This document shows, piece by piece, positions 25,841 to 34,950 of a DNA stretch of 64,000 nt (its first letter is position 1; the number at the start of each line of letters is the position of its first letter). The notes under the pieces were generated by a model that saw nothing but the letters and a program-made list of their open reading frames with translations, searched no databases and was not told the origin of the DNA. The DNA comes from a bacterium (GTDB taxonomy: Bacteria; UBP4; UBA4092; JAOAEQ01). The position numbers and the translations under genes were made by a program. Where the stretch lies: assembly GCA_026416715.1 (NCBI GenBank), contig JAOAEQ010000010.1, forward strand, positions 36,002 to 100,001, given 5' to 3'.

Positions 25841-26335
25841 TTAAGTTATGTTCACGGCTTGTTTGCATGCTTGTATGATATCTGTTTTTTCATCAGTTGG
25901 TACAGCCCGTCCTTCAATTTCAATCCCTTTGGCGACTAACTCATTAAATATTGCACAATCTTCATCGTTAACTGAAACAGATTTTGTAATTTGCCGTTTG
26001 CCAGGCTCAAATCGCATTCCGCCAACATTAATACTCTTTACAGCCACACCTCTATTGACTAATTCAAGAACATCTTTAGGACGGGATAGTAATAATATGA
26101 TATTATCTTTTGCGAAAATATTTTGTTTAATTTTTTCTGCTGCTTCTGCAACAGGAAGAATCGTTACTTTTAATTCCCGGGGAACTACCATCTCGTATAA
26201 CGCTTTTTGCATTGCATCTTTTGCTACGACATCATCCGCTACAATGATATGGTTTGCATTTAGATACCGGACCCAGCCTACTACCACTTGACCGTGAATT
26301 AGTCGATCATCAATTCGAATTAATTTAAGTCCCAT
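25841..26335 (-). CDS. PTS mannose-type IIB component
   Basis: 164 aa. The N-terminal RIDDRLIHGQVVVGW carries the phosphorylated His of mannose/fructose/sorbose-family IIB proteins. RPKDVLELVNRGV and INVGGMRFEPGKRQITKSVSV are further family blocks. It takes phosphate from the IIA encoded 26 nt upstream. I chose the ATG at 26335 because longer starts overlap the IIA gene; no clear ribosome-binding site is seen. IIC and IID membrane subunits are not present. Confidence 0.87.
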   Translation of the reverse strand: MGLKLIRIDDRLIHGQVVVGWVRYLNANHIIVADDVVAKDAMQKALYEMVVPRELKVTILPVAEAAEKIKQNIFAKDNIILLLSRPKDVLELVNRGVAVKSINVGGMRFEPGKRQITKSVSVNDEDCAIFNELVAKGIEIEGRAVPTDEKTDIIQACKQAVNIT

Positions 26336-26361
26336 AATAAAACAGAATGAAATATTTTGAT

Positions 26362-26787
26362 TTATGACTGTTTTTGTTCTTTCAATTTGATACGACAAAG
26401 TTCTGTCGCATTAACCACACCTTCTTTTCCCTTTTCTACAACGCGTTTCGCCAATTCTGATAACGAATATTTATCGCAATTATATATTGCTTCTAATAGC
26501 ATCGAAAGATTAACACCACAAATTACTTCGATAGGGATATTTTTTCCATACATCCCCAAACAAATATTCGCGGTGCTGCCTCCGAAGATATCTACGAGAA
26601 CCAGCACGCCATCTCCACGCTCAGCGCTGCGAATTGTTTTTTCAACCTTTTCACAAAGTTGTTGTCTAGATTCATTTGCAGAAAAGGTTATAATAGATAC
26701 CGCATTACATTCTCCGGCTATTCCGCGACAAACTTGCATCATTTCAGTTGCTAAATTACCGTGAGTAATTAAAACGATACCAACCAT
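26362..26787 (-). CDS. PTS mannose-type IIA component
   Basis: 141 aa. GIVLITHGNLATEMM carries the active His (about residue 9) of mannose-family IIA domains, and LVDIFGGSTANI is the second signature. Its phosphate donor would be HPr. With IIB next to it but no IIC/IID, the pair may serve regulation rather than sugar uptake, or the membrane subunits may be elsewhere. Confidence 0.88.
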   Translation of the reverse strand: MVGIVLITHGNLATEMMQVCRGIAGECNAVSIITFSANESRQQLCEKVEKTIRSAERGDGVLVLVDIFGGSTANICLGMYGKNIPIEVICGVNLSMLLEAIYNCDKYSLSELAKRVVEKGKEGVVNATELCRIKLKEQKQS

Positions 26788-26986
26788 AATTCGATATTAT
26801 AGGATATTATAAAAAGAGAAATTAAACAATACTTTTCCCCCAGGAAGGCTAATTTTATTTTTTCGCAATGATTTTGAAGTAATTAACTGTTGATGAAAGT
26901 TTACAAAATCAACAAGACTATGCTATATTATGTACAATGTTATGTTATGTTCCTTCGGTTTTTTGCCATAAACTTCATAAAAAGAC

Positions 26987-27016
26987 TTGACAGAACCTAG
27001 CCTATTGGTATATAAG
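26987..27016 (+). promoter_or_regulatory. Upstream promoter candidate for the secreted-protein gene
   Basis: TTGACA (26987-26992) with TATAAG 18 nt later (27011-27016). It is the more distal of two promoter matches in this 391-nt AT-rich gap; no other feature was seen between 26788 and 26986. Confidence 0.4.
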
Positions 27017-27092
27017 TATATATGTAAACATTATCAATAATTTAACATATTTATTATTTTTCATTTTTTAAATAAAAATTCGCATTTTTTAC

Positions 27093-27121
27093 TTGACAAA
27101 CTTCTCAAGTAGAGATAAACT
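27093..27121 (+). promoter_or_regulatory. Main promoter candidate for the secreted-protein gene
   Basis: TTGACA (27093-27098), a 17-nt spacer and TAAACT (27116-27121), 58 nt before the start codon. With a strong AGGAAAGGAGG ribosome-binding site and a strong terminator at 28916, this suggests a highly expressed single-gene unit. Confidence 0.65.
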
Positions 27122-27178
27122 TATTTTTGTAAACATAATTTTGTTACTTTATTTTTTGAAAGGAAAGGAGGGAAGAAT

Positions 27179-28060
27179 ATGAAGAAAAGTTTATCGCTGT
27201 TAGCGATAATCGCCTTAATGGCTACCTATGCGATAGCACAGGCCCCGGTTTATATAGGTGTTCCGGATGTAAAACTCTACGCCGGAAAAAGTCTTTCATC
27301 TGCATTTGACTTGGAAGTATATAATACCAAGGACGCCGCTACCACTTGGAGCGTAGTAACCGGGACTGATGTTGCTTCAATAAGTGGCAGTAGTCCGAAC
27401 TATTATGGTCTTGTGGAAGCTTCATCCACTTGGCGTGCTGTTGCATTTAAAGGCGTCAACGAAGGTGGCGAAGGGATAGCCAATCAAGTAGTGAAATATT
27501 CTACTTACTTGGTGAAAAAACTCGGGAGAGTAGCGCTTGGTAGTCCAAGTGATTCAGCGACCGTAGATTTATCTGCTATGGTTAATGCTGCAGGAACACC
27601 GAGTTATCCTGGCAATGCGGTTTGGCCAGAATCATTTGCGGATGCGAACGCAGTAGTTGCTGAATCTGGAATCACCGCGAGTATTGATACTGGAACAAAA
27701 CTGCTCACCGTTAGTAACTCTGCTGCTCTATCAGGAAAGAAACTTGTTCGGATTGAAGCTGGTCCCTCTGCAACTATAAATCCTGCGGATTATGATAAGG
27801 GTATTCTTCAAGTATATCCGAATCTCGTGGTTAATGGAAAGTTCAATTCAGGATTATCTGATTGGACTACTCAAGTCTACGGTGACGGTACTGGTATTGG
27901 TACAGTGACGGTTGAAGCCAACTACTTAGGCAAGACCAATGTATTTAAAGTTGCCCAGACACCCGGACAAAAAGCGAAAACCACCCAGGTAATTTCGGTT
28001 ACTCCAAATCAATGGTATACAGCACGCGCGAAAGTTGCCACTGACGCAACTAATATCTAA
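27179..28060 (+). CDS. Secreted surface protein, part before in-frame stop
   Basis: 293 aa. A Sec signal peptide (MKKSLSLLAIIALMATYAIA, cleavage after AQA) is followed by a beta-rich, Ala/Ser/Thr/Val-rich region (about 22-215) like those in S-layer or cell-surface proteins. A carbohydrate-binding-module-like repeat then begins near residue 220 (NLVVNGKFNSGLSDWTTQVY). The frame ends at TAA 28058-28060 in the middle of that repeat. The same frame continues directly after the stop and completes the repeat plus a second one (to 28864). The intact protein would be about 561 aa. The family is not recognised beyond the CBM4/9-like repeats. Confidence 0.7.
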   Translation: MKKSLSLLAIIALMATYAIAQAPVYIGVPDVKLYAGKSLSSAFDLEVYNTKDAATTWSVVTGTDVASISGSSPNYYGLVEASSTWRAVAFKGVNEGGEGIANQVVKYSTYLVKKLGRVALGSPSDSATVDLSAMVNAAGTPSYPGNAVWPESFADANAVVAESGITASIDTGTKLLTVSNSAALSGKKLVRIEAGPSATINPADYDKGILQVYPNLVVNGKFNSGLSDWTTQVYGDGTGIGTVTVEANYLGKTNVFKVAQTPGQKAKTTQVISVTPNQWYTARAKVATDATNI

Positions 28061-28864
28061 GCTTCGAAACAGAAAATGTATCTCTACCTGATGGATTTTG
28101 CAGGTGGTTCAATTACCCGAAGCGCACATGATATCATCCAGCCAGGACAGGCTGATACAGGTTGGAACGATATGGAAATTTCGTTCTATGCGCGAACCAG
28201 TTCACTTGCAGTGCAATTTGTTAGCATTATGGCTGCTGCGTCATCAGCTGGTGCTGCATTGTATTGGGATGATATCGAAGTATTCGCCGCTCCTCCATCA
28301 GTTGACGATGCTGAGTTGACGTACGGTAATACAAAAGTTGCGGTTAACAATGGTAGTTTCGATTCTAATACGAGTGGATGGATCTACCAAATTTACGGAG
28401 ATGGTACAGGAACTGGTACTATCACTTGGGCAGCAAGCCAGAGTGGACGTTCTGGTGTACTCTCCATCAGCCAAGTTGCTGGTGAAAAGATAAAAATATC
28501 CCAGTATGGCACCGGAATGGCACAAGAATTTACGCCAGGCAAAAGTGTAAAGCTTTCTGCGTATGTTCTAACCAATGCAGCTGCTGGACAGGGTGGAAAA
28601 TACTATCTCTATGGATACTCACAATTAGCGGGTTATACTTCTACCAAGAAAAGCTTTGCCGCCATCATTCAACCTGGTGCAATTGGTTCCAGCACGTGGG
28701 AAGAAATTAAGGTCGGTGGAATACCAGTAACGCCATATAGTACTCTGCAAGTCGTAGCTATTACGCCGACTGGTAAAGCTGCTCAGACGCATTACGTAGA
28801 TGATATCACCGTAGCCATGGATAAAGACCCAATCTACTTCTGGGATAGCGCTTTATTCCCATAA
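28061..28864 (+). CDS. Continuation of the secreted protein after the in-frame stop (second CBM-like repeat)
   Basis: This is open in the same frame as the previous gene, starting directly after its TAA; the first ATG is at 28076. It supplies the end of repeat one (MYLYLMDFAGG...ALYWDDIEVF) and all of repeat two (VAVNNGSFDSNTSGWIYQIY through THYVDDITVA). Both repeats share the NG.F....SGW..QIYGDGTG.GT pattern and a closing DDI motif. No ribosome-binding site precedes 28076, so independent translation is unlikely. Pseudogene, stop readthrough or sequence error are the options. Confidence 0.6.
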   Translation, partial: ASKQKMYLYLMDFAGGSITRSAHDIIQPGQADTGWNDMEISFYARTSSLAVQFVSIMAAASSAGAALYWDDIEVFAAPPSVDDAELTYGNTKVAVNNGSFDSNTSGWIYQIYGDGTGTGTITWAASQSGRSGVLSISQVAGEKIKISQYGTGMAQEFTPGKSVKLSAYVLTNAAAGQGGKYYLYGYSQLAGYTSTKKSFAAIIQPGAIGSSTWEEIKVGGIPVTPYSTLQVVAITPTGKAAQTHYVDDITVAMDKDPIYFWDSALFP

Positions 28865-28892
28865 TAGATTGGTGCAACTTTATCGAGGAACA

Positions 28893-28950
28893 GTCTAGAA
28901 TTTACTAGACATTGTAGGGGGAAACAAAATGTTTCCCCCTTTTTTATTTT
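28893..28950 (+). terminator. Rho-independent terminator after the secreted protein
   Basis: AGGGGGAAAC (28916-28925) pairs with GTTTCCCCCT (28931-28940) across a 5-nt loop and is followed by TTTTTATTTT, a textbook terminator. A smaller 6-bp hairpin (28893-28910, GTCTAG/CTAGAC) lies just upstream. Confidence 0.92.
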
Positions 28951-28971
28951 CAGAAAGTTTAGCGCAAATGT

Positions 28972-31371
28972 ATGTGGTCACGCCTTGAACGAATTAAATT
29001 GAAATTTAACCTACCCTTAATCGTAGTAATTCTTTTCTTTTTTTTCTATTTTTTTGATATTCTATTTTTGCGCGGCATGTTTTTCTCATCAGATTTACGG
29101 TCGAATGAATTTCAACTCCGTGTCTATCTTGGGCGAACGTTACACCAAGGAAAATTTCCGTTATGGGCGCCAGAATTATTTTGCGGATATCCTCTCCTCG
29201 GCGATTATATGGCAGGATTATATTATCCGATAAGTTTAATCTTTTTTTATCTTTTACCAGACATTGCGGCGTTTAATTATTTTATCCTTGTCCATTATCT
29301 TCTCATCATGATTTTCGTCTACTATTATGCTCGATTGATTGGTATTTCAAATTGGGGTGCGATGCTCAGTTCGCTCGTATTTACTTTCGGTGGACATACG
29401 ATTGTTCGTACGGCACAATCTACTCATCTGGTTGCGTTAACCGCATTTCCGATGGTGTTAACCTTGCTAGAATTATATTATCAAAAGAAAAAGCGTCTGT
29501 TTTTTATTCTGGCTGCGGTAATCAATGCGATAAGCATATTTAACGGTCATCCAAAAATAATCGGGTTTACGACCATTTTTGCCCTGATTTACCTTGTTAT
29601 ACGAGAGGGAAGCGTTAAACATATTCGAACGATATCGTATTGGAAACAAGCGGGGCTCAATATTTTAATTTTTCTCAGTATAACGATGGGGATTAGTGCA
29701 ATTCAAATGATTCCTTTCTTTGAACAACAGCAATTCTCGTATCGTGCTGGTGGAGATACCTATGAAAATGCAACCTCTGGTTCTTTCCCTTGGTCTAGAT
29801 TAATCACACTAATTTACCCCTACTATTTTGGCGGACCCTATGCCTCTCCGGAACTATCATCTATTTTTGTTGAAACCAGCATCTATATGGGAATTGTCAG
29901 TTTATTTTTAATCTTGATTGCATTGATACTGCGAAAGCAAGAATTCTATACTAAAATTTATATTTATACCCTCATCATTTCATTCATTTTAGCGCTGGGT
30001 AATAATACTCCACTTTATCGTCTTGTATATCCTATACCATTTTTTAGCCATAGCCGAGTCCCGTCGAAAATATTATTTATTACGTCATTTGCCGGCGCGA
30101 TACTTGCAGGTATTGGATTTGACAGTATTTCTACTTTTTTAACGAAACTTCGAAATACAAACCTTGCTCGGACTATCTTCCGAGAAAGCATCATCATCGG
30201 AATTCCTATGCTTATTATCTTCGGTTTAGCTATAACACATACCTATCGTTTAGAACAATTCTCATCCGGAATTTTAGGAACCGATTTTCTTTACGCGCAT
30301 ATCATTTGGCAAACCGGATTGGTTTTCATTACTATCATCCTGATTCTTGTGTGGATTACACAGAGGAAATTATCTCTCAACCTATTAAAAAGCCTTTTTA
30401 TTGGACTACTATTTATTGACCTGTTCTGGTTTAGCTCTATTCTTAAACAGGACTTAAACAAAGCAATACCTCGTGAATTGAGTCTGCAACCTCCGGCTGT
30501 GGTTGCAATTATTAAACAAGATAAATCGGAACTTTATCGCGTGTATAGTTTTTCTAATCAGCTTTATGAAGGATACGATGATATTCATGATAGTATCAGT
30601 TTATTAACACGGTTCTCAGGATTATATTATGGTATTCCAACGTTTCATCTGTATGGTCCAGCGAAAATACTCCGCTACTATGAATACCTTGGTGAAATTG
30701 AAGCACCGTGGATTAAAATGGCTGAATCGCAACGGACCGAAATGTTGTATAAGAAACTTCCGCTATTATCCGCTGCTAATGTTAAATATATTATTACGAA
30801 AATTCCTCTATCACATCCGAATTTGGAATTAGTGAACAAGGGTGGAATTAAAGTATATCGGTTAAAATCGTTCTTACCGCAAACCTATTTTGTTCCTAAC
30901 GGAGTTGCCTTGAACGATAAGCAGGATATTTTAACCTATTTAAATCGGCCTGAATTCAATCCTGCAGAAGTGGTCATATTAGAGAAATATCCGAACTCGA
31001 CCTATTTGCAACGGATAAACAATCAATCTGTGAACAATGCTACCATTCGGATTATTGATCAATCGCACCATAAAATCATTTTGGAAACGACCTCAACCGA
31101 TTCCGGTTTTCTTGTTTTAAGTCAATATTATTATCCCGGCTGGCAAGCGAAACTTGATAATGCCAAAGTACCAATTTATCAAGCGAATTATCTATTTCGT
31201 GCGATTGAACTTCCATCTGGAACACATAGGGTAACGTTTCTTTTCCGTCCAAAATCATTCCTTATAGGATGTGGTATATCTGTTGTTACTGTAATTGTTC
31301 TTATCGTTTATTTCTTCTTCTTGTTTTATAGACAGCGGAATATCTCATCAACTACTCCTTTCTTGCATTAA
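28972..31371 (+). CDS. YfhO-family polytopic membrane protein
   Basis: 799 aa. About a dozen transmembrane segments run from residue 13 to about 500, then a soluble outer domain follows (about 520-760) and a final transmembrane segment (about 770-790). SSDLRSNEFQLRVYLGRTLHQGKFPLWAPELFCGYPLLGDYMAGLYYP is the typical YfhO N-terminus, similar to GT-C glycosyltransferases. The C-terminal block LSQYYYPGWQAKLDNAKVPI is also family-typical. Some YfhO homologues glycosylate lipoteichoic acid, so a glycosyl transfer step in the cell envelope is a reasonable guess. It is followed by an AlkP-superfamily gene 38 nt later. Confidence 0.82.
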   Translation: MWSRLERIKLKFNLPLIVVILFFFFYFFDILFLRGMFFSSDLRSNEFQLRVYLGRTLHQGKFPLWAPELFCGYPLLGDYMAGLYYPISLIFFYLLPDIAAFNYFILVHYLLIMIFVYYYARLIGISNWGAMLSSLVFTFGGHTIVRTAQSTHLVALTAFPMVLTLLELYYQKKKRLFFILAAVINAISIFNGHPKIIGFTTIFALIYLVIREGSVKHIRTISYWKQAGLNILIFLSITMGISAIQMIPFFEQQQFSYRAGGDTYENATSGSFPWSRLITLIYPYYFGGPYASPELSSIFVETSIYMGIVSLFLILIALILRKQEFYTKIYIYTLIISFILALGNNTPLYRLVYPIPFFSHSRVPSKILFITSFAGAILAGIGFDSISTFLTKLRNTNLARTIFRESIIIGIPMLIIFGLAITHTYRLEQFSSGILGTDFLYAHIIWQTGLVFITIILILVWITQRKLSLNLLKSLFIGLLFIDLFWFSSILKQDLNKAIPRELSLQPPAVVAIIKQDKSELYRVYSFSNQLYEGYDDIHDSISLLTRFSGLYYGIPTFHLYGPAKILRYYEYLGEIEAPWIKMAESQRTEMLYKKLPLLSAANVKYIITKIPLSHPNLELVNKGGIKVYRLKSFLPQTYFVPNGVALNDKQDILTYLNRPEFNPAEVVILEKYPNSTYLQRINNQSVNNATIRIIDQSHHKIILETTSTDSGFLVLSQYYYPGWQAKLDNAKVPIYQANYLFRAIELPSGTHRVTFLFRPKSFLIGCGISVVTVIVLIVYFFFLFYRQRNISSTTPFLH

Positions 31372-31409
31372 ACTCGATAATTCGATACAATGGTAAATGA
31401 TTTTTCATA

Positions 31410-32801
31410 ATGCGTATGACCAAGAAAAGAAAATTAGTTTTTGAATTTGGTTGGGTACTAGTGCTAATTATTTTCTGCGGATGGCTTTTTTTCTTTTACC
31501 ATCGCTCCCCGCAATATAATATTCTCTTAATCACTTTGGATACTGTTCGTCCAGATTTTTTGGGATGTTACGGTAATCCGCAGGTTAAAACGCCTAATAT
31601 AGATACCTTAGCCAAACAAGGTGTATTATTTTCTACTGCAGTCTGCGAAATGCCGACAACGACACCATCGCATGCGTCTATTTTAACTTCATTATATCCG
31701 CGCGTACACGGAATTTTAACGAACGCATGGAAATTAAACGATAACATTACGACACTGCCGGAAATTCTTAAAGTAAACGGGTATACGACTGGTGGATTTG
31801 TCAGTGTTCGGCATCTTGAAAAAAAACTTGGGTTCGCCCAAGGATTTGATACCTTTGATGATAATTTTTCCGGTCTACACCGGAATGCAACCCAAGTAAC
31901 TGATGTTTCGTTACAGTGGCTCAATTCAGTTAAGAAAAAGAAATGGTTTGCTTGGATTCATTATTTTGATGCGCATAGTCCTTATGAACCGCCGGAACAG
32001 TTTGCGCAACTTTATCCTGCGGTAAATAATGGTAGTCAGATGTATGGGAGTTTCAGTCAAATTAGTGCGTTTGAAGAGAAAAAATATATCCCAACGCAAA
32101 AAGATATTGAACGAATGCAAGCGTTATACGCGGCTGAAATATCGTATGTTGATAACGAACTAGGGCGTTTATTCAATTCGTTAGATAAAATGGGGCTGCG
32201 AAAGAACACAATTATTATAGTTCTCGCTGACCATGGAGAAAGTTTTGACCACGACATATATGCCGCACACGGTCAATCGCTATACGATAGTTCAATTCGA
32301 ATTCCGTTAATCATTTCCGCACCGCAACTCTTACCAAAAGGAAAACGAATTGACTCACTCGTTCGAACCATTGATGTTATGCCAACGATTTTGGATTTCC
32401 TGCGCATAAAATCTGAAACCTTAATGCAAGGGAAAAGTCTTGTTCCAATGATTCGAAATCAACAAACACCTGGAGAACCTTATGTGGTTATCGAACGGCG
32501 ACATTTTGAAAGTAAAAAGGATTGTTTGCGACGCCATATTCCGTTCGGGGCTCGATACGCTGTCCGTTCAGCAAACTGGAAATATATCTGGAGTGAAACT
32601 GCGCCTGAAGAATTATACCATTTACAACGGGACAACCTTGAATTAATAAATATTGCCGAACAGAATCAAAACATAAAAACTGAATATTATAATTACCTGC
32701 AGAAATGGTTGCAAGAAAATAGCCGACTCCGGCAATGGGCGTATCAAAAAATTGATGCAGAAACCGCTGAACAACTTCGTAGTCTTGGGTATATACAATA
32801 G
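31410..32801 (+). CDS. Membrane-anchored sulfatase-like AlkP-superfamily enzyme
   Basis: 463 aa. One N-terminal transmembrane anchor (about 10-30) precedes an AlkP-superfamily domain: NILLITLDTVRPDFLGCYG (metal Asp), then the nucleophile region TTTPSHASILTSLYP, later ADHGES and HGQSLYDSSIRIPLI. The residue at the formylglycine position is Thr (about 84), not Cys or Ser. Classical sulfatase activity is therefore unlikely, and a phosphotransferase or phosphodiesterase mechanism with Thr as nucleophile is more likely. It ends in LRSLGYIQ, the same ending as the AlkP gene at 33007. Confidence 0.8.
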   Translation: MRMTKKRKLVFEFGWVLVLIIFCGWLFFFYHRSPQYNILLITLDTVRPDFLGCYGNPQVKTPNIDTLAKQGVLFSTAVCEMPTTTPSHASILTSLYPRVHGILTNAWKLNDNITTLPEILKVNGYTTGGFVSVRHLEKKLGFAQGFDTFDDNFSGLHRNATQVTDVSLQWLNSVKKKKWFAWIHYFDAHSPYEPPEQFAQLYPAVNNGSQMYGSFSQISAFEEKKYIPTQKDIERMQALYAAEISYVDNELGRLFNSLDKMGLRKNTIIIVLADHGESFDHDIYAAHGQSLYDSSIRIPLIISAPQLLPKGKRIDSLVRTIDVMPTILDFLRIKSETLMQGKSLVPMIRNQQTPGEPYVVIERRHFESKKDCLRRHIPFGARYAVRSANWKYIWSETAPEELYHLQRDNLELINIAEQNQNIKTEYYNYLQKWLQENSRLRQWAYQKIDAETAEQLRSLGYIQ

Positions 32802-32904
32802 TTAAACTTCCATATAAAAATCTTTCCCTCCCAATTCAAAATTAACTCAAATTTACATTGTATCCTTAATTGCAATGATTTGAATTGTTCTTTCTAAGTT
32901 TATA

Positions 32905-32949
32905 TGGAGTTGAGTGGGTATTGCTTTGAGCAATACCCACTCAACTCCA
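32905..32949. repeat. 21-bp perfect hairpin, repeat copy 2, between convergent genes
   Basis: Bases 32905-32925 (TGGAGTTGAGTGGGTATTGCT in shortened form GGAGTTGAGTGGGTATTGC) pair perfectly with 32929-32949 across a TTG loop. No U-tract follows. The core matches the hairpin at 13536-13564. It sits between the stops of two convergent genes and could act as a two-way terminator. Confidence 0.8.
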
Positions 32950-33006
32950 CTATCAGAAACCACGAAAGGAATAGATGGAGTGAGAAAAAGTGGTAAGTTT
33001 TAGGAG

Positions 33007-34893
33007 TTATTGTATATACCCGAGAGACCGGAGCCGTTCTTTAATTTCATCGTCATATTGAGTTTGGGCAGAACTAACCTGTTTTATCTTGAGCCCATCA
33101 TACGACGGTATTGTCTTCGATAAGTTGAATTGAGCTAGATATTCCGAAATAAAAGCTTCCTTTAATACTTTCCCATCCATATCATCTGCTATGGGTAATC
33201 CGGCAGCCGCCAATATGGTAGGAGTAATATCTAAAACGGTAGCAGAATAAATTCGTTCATTCTTTTTAAATTGCGGGCCGGATACAATGATAATACCCGG
33301 CGGAGCGTGGAGGTGTGTTCCAGCAAAAGGCAACGTTCCACTTGCTTCCATTCCATGGTCAGAGACGATAATAACGATCGTATGCGAATCGGTTGGTTTG
33401 AGCAATTCAGCGAGTAACTCATCCATATATTGATAATAATGCTCAATGATTTTGCTAAATTTAGCTCTATCAGATTTTAAAACATCTGGTGAAATATGAG
33501 GAAATTTTTCCGGTTCATAGGTATGCCAATACATATGCTGGATTCCGTCGAGTCCGCGAAGATATATAGCAAAAAAATCAGGTTGATATTTCTGATATAA
33601 GTATTTGCCGGCATTGAAATAGAAATCGTCTTCGATAAAATATCGTTTAAGTGGCGCTAATAAACTTGGAGCATAGGGTGCAACATTCCGTAATTGTTCA
33701 AAGGTTGCTGTATCCAACATAATGAATCGCTGAAAATCCTGAATGGTTAACTGTTCCGGCTTTCTTTCAAACCGACGAATTGTATCTTCTAAAAATGCTG
33801 GATGGATTGATTGCGGACGAAATGTATTCGTCATTTTTTCAACCAACATAAATCCATTTAAGTTGGTATCGACGGGCCATGATGGCCACCAACCAACAAT
33901 CCCTACTCGATACTTATTCTCATTTAAAATCTCCCAGATTGTTGCGGCACGAATGTCGCGAGCAGAAACTATTCTGGTTTGAACTATTTTTAATCGCGAA
34001 AAAAAGTTCCGTAGCCATCTATATCCAAGACTATCTAAATAATCATCTTGAACTAGATGTTGACTCGTATCTTCATGATAATAAATCGGGGTTCGGATGC
34101 CAGGTATGGTTAAACTCAAAAAAGAAAATATTCCGTGTTTCTGTGGTAATTTTCCCGTAGCAATTGAAGTCCAGATTAAAGGCGATATTGACGGTTTGAG
34201 CGTGGTTAGTGGTCCAGAAACACCGGACTGCATCAATTTGGCAACTTGGGGTAATTTATGTTGCTGAACCAGCGAATGTAATACTTTCCAATCCATAGCA
34301 TCAATTCCAATAAGCATAATTTTCTGTCTTTTGTTCATTCCACTTGCGGTAAAAGATACAGGGCTAGCAAATGATTGGTGGTGAGCTTTGGCTTGGAATA
34401 ATGCAGAAACACTTACGGTTACTGTTACACCAGCCAAGATAATATACAGTGTATAGATAATGATTCGTTTGAATTTTCTAGCTAATCCATTATATCGACG
34501 AATACTAACCCAACTTAAGCTCGCAATTATGCTTAACAGAAAAAGATTATAGAATAGCTTATTGAATCCATTGGGATTCCCTAAAAGATGTTCAAAAAAG
34601 GTTCGACTTGGTAGGTAAAACAATCCGGTTACGTAAATTATCTGGTGATAAAAATAATTTTTTTCTGCGGATAATTTTATCCGAAATAAATGCTGTGCAT
34701 CATATAAAATAAACTGGATAACGAATCCCAATAACACTGCTATCGCTGTATAAATCAAAATTAAATATACTGTTAATAATCCTGCATCAACTGGATGAAA
34801 CCACAAATGATTCAACCAAATTAACCAAAAACTCACATACCAACCAAAAATAATGCCGGTGGGCAACCAAATGTGCACTAGATAATTTTTCAT
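33007..34893 (-). CDS. Membrane AlkP-superfamily phosphodiesterase/pyrophosphatase-like protein
   Basis: About 628 aa from the ATG at 34893; a TTG at 34950 is an alternative. Neither has a clear ribosome-binding site. The first 200 residues hold about five or six transmembrane segments. A type I phosphodiesterase/nucleotide pyrophosphatase domain follows: KIMLIGIDAMDWKVL (metal Asp), KPSISPLIWTSIATGKLPQKHGI (Ser/Thr nucleophile region), and VSDHGMEASG. It ends in ERLRSLGYIQ, like the gene at 31410. An envelope phospho- or glycolipid substrate is plausible but unknown. Confidence 0.78.
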   Translation of the reverse strand: MKNYLVHIWLPTGIIFGWYVSFWLIWLNHLWFHPVDAGLLTVYLILIYTAIAVLLGFVIQFILYDAQHLFRIKLSAEKNYFYHQIIYVTGLFYLPSRTFFEHLLGNPNGFNKLFYNLFLLSIIASLSWVSIRRYNGLARKFKRIIIYTLYIILAGVTVTVSVSALFQAKAHHQSFASPVSFTASGMNKRQKIMLIGIDAMDWKVLHSLVQQHKLPQVAKLMQSGVSGPLTTLKPSISPLIWTSIATGKLPQKHGIFSFLSLTIPGIRTPIYYHEDTSQHLVQDDYLDSLGYRWLRNFFSRLKIVQTRIVSARDIRAATIWEILNENKYRVGIVGWWPSWPVDTNLNGFMLVEKMTNTFRPQSIHPAFLEDTIRRFERKPEQLTIQDFQRFIMLDTATFEQLRNVAPYAPSLLAPLKRYFIEDDFYFNAGKYLYQKYQPDFFAIYLRGLDGIQHMYWHTYEPEKFPHISPDVLKSDRAKFSKIIEHYYQYMDELLAELLKPTDSHTIVIIVSDHGMEASGTLPFAGTHLHAPPGIIIVSGPQFKKNERIYSATVLDITPTILAAAGLPIADDMDGKVLKEAFISEYLAQFNLSKTIPSYDGLKIKQVSSAQTQYDDEIKERLRSLGYIQ

Positions 34894-34950
34894 AATTAGT
34901 CGGAATTCACGATGGTTCTGACAGCCATAATCAATCAAAATTATTAACAA

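Noticed and set aside
26965..26979. 15-nt identity CCATAAACTTCATAA with 7371-7385
   Set aside because: AT-rich, only two copies, no shared structure; it may be chance.
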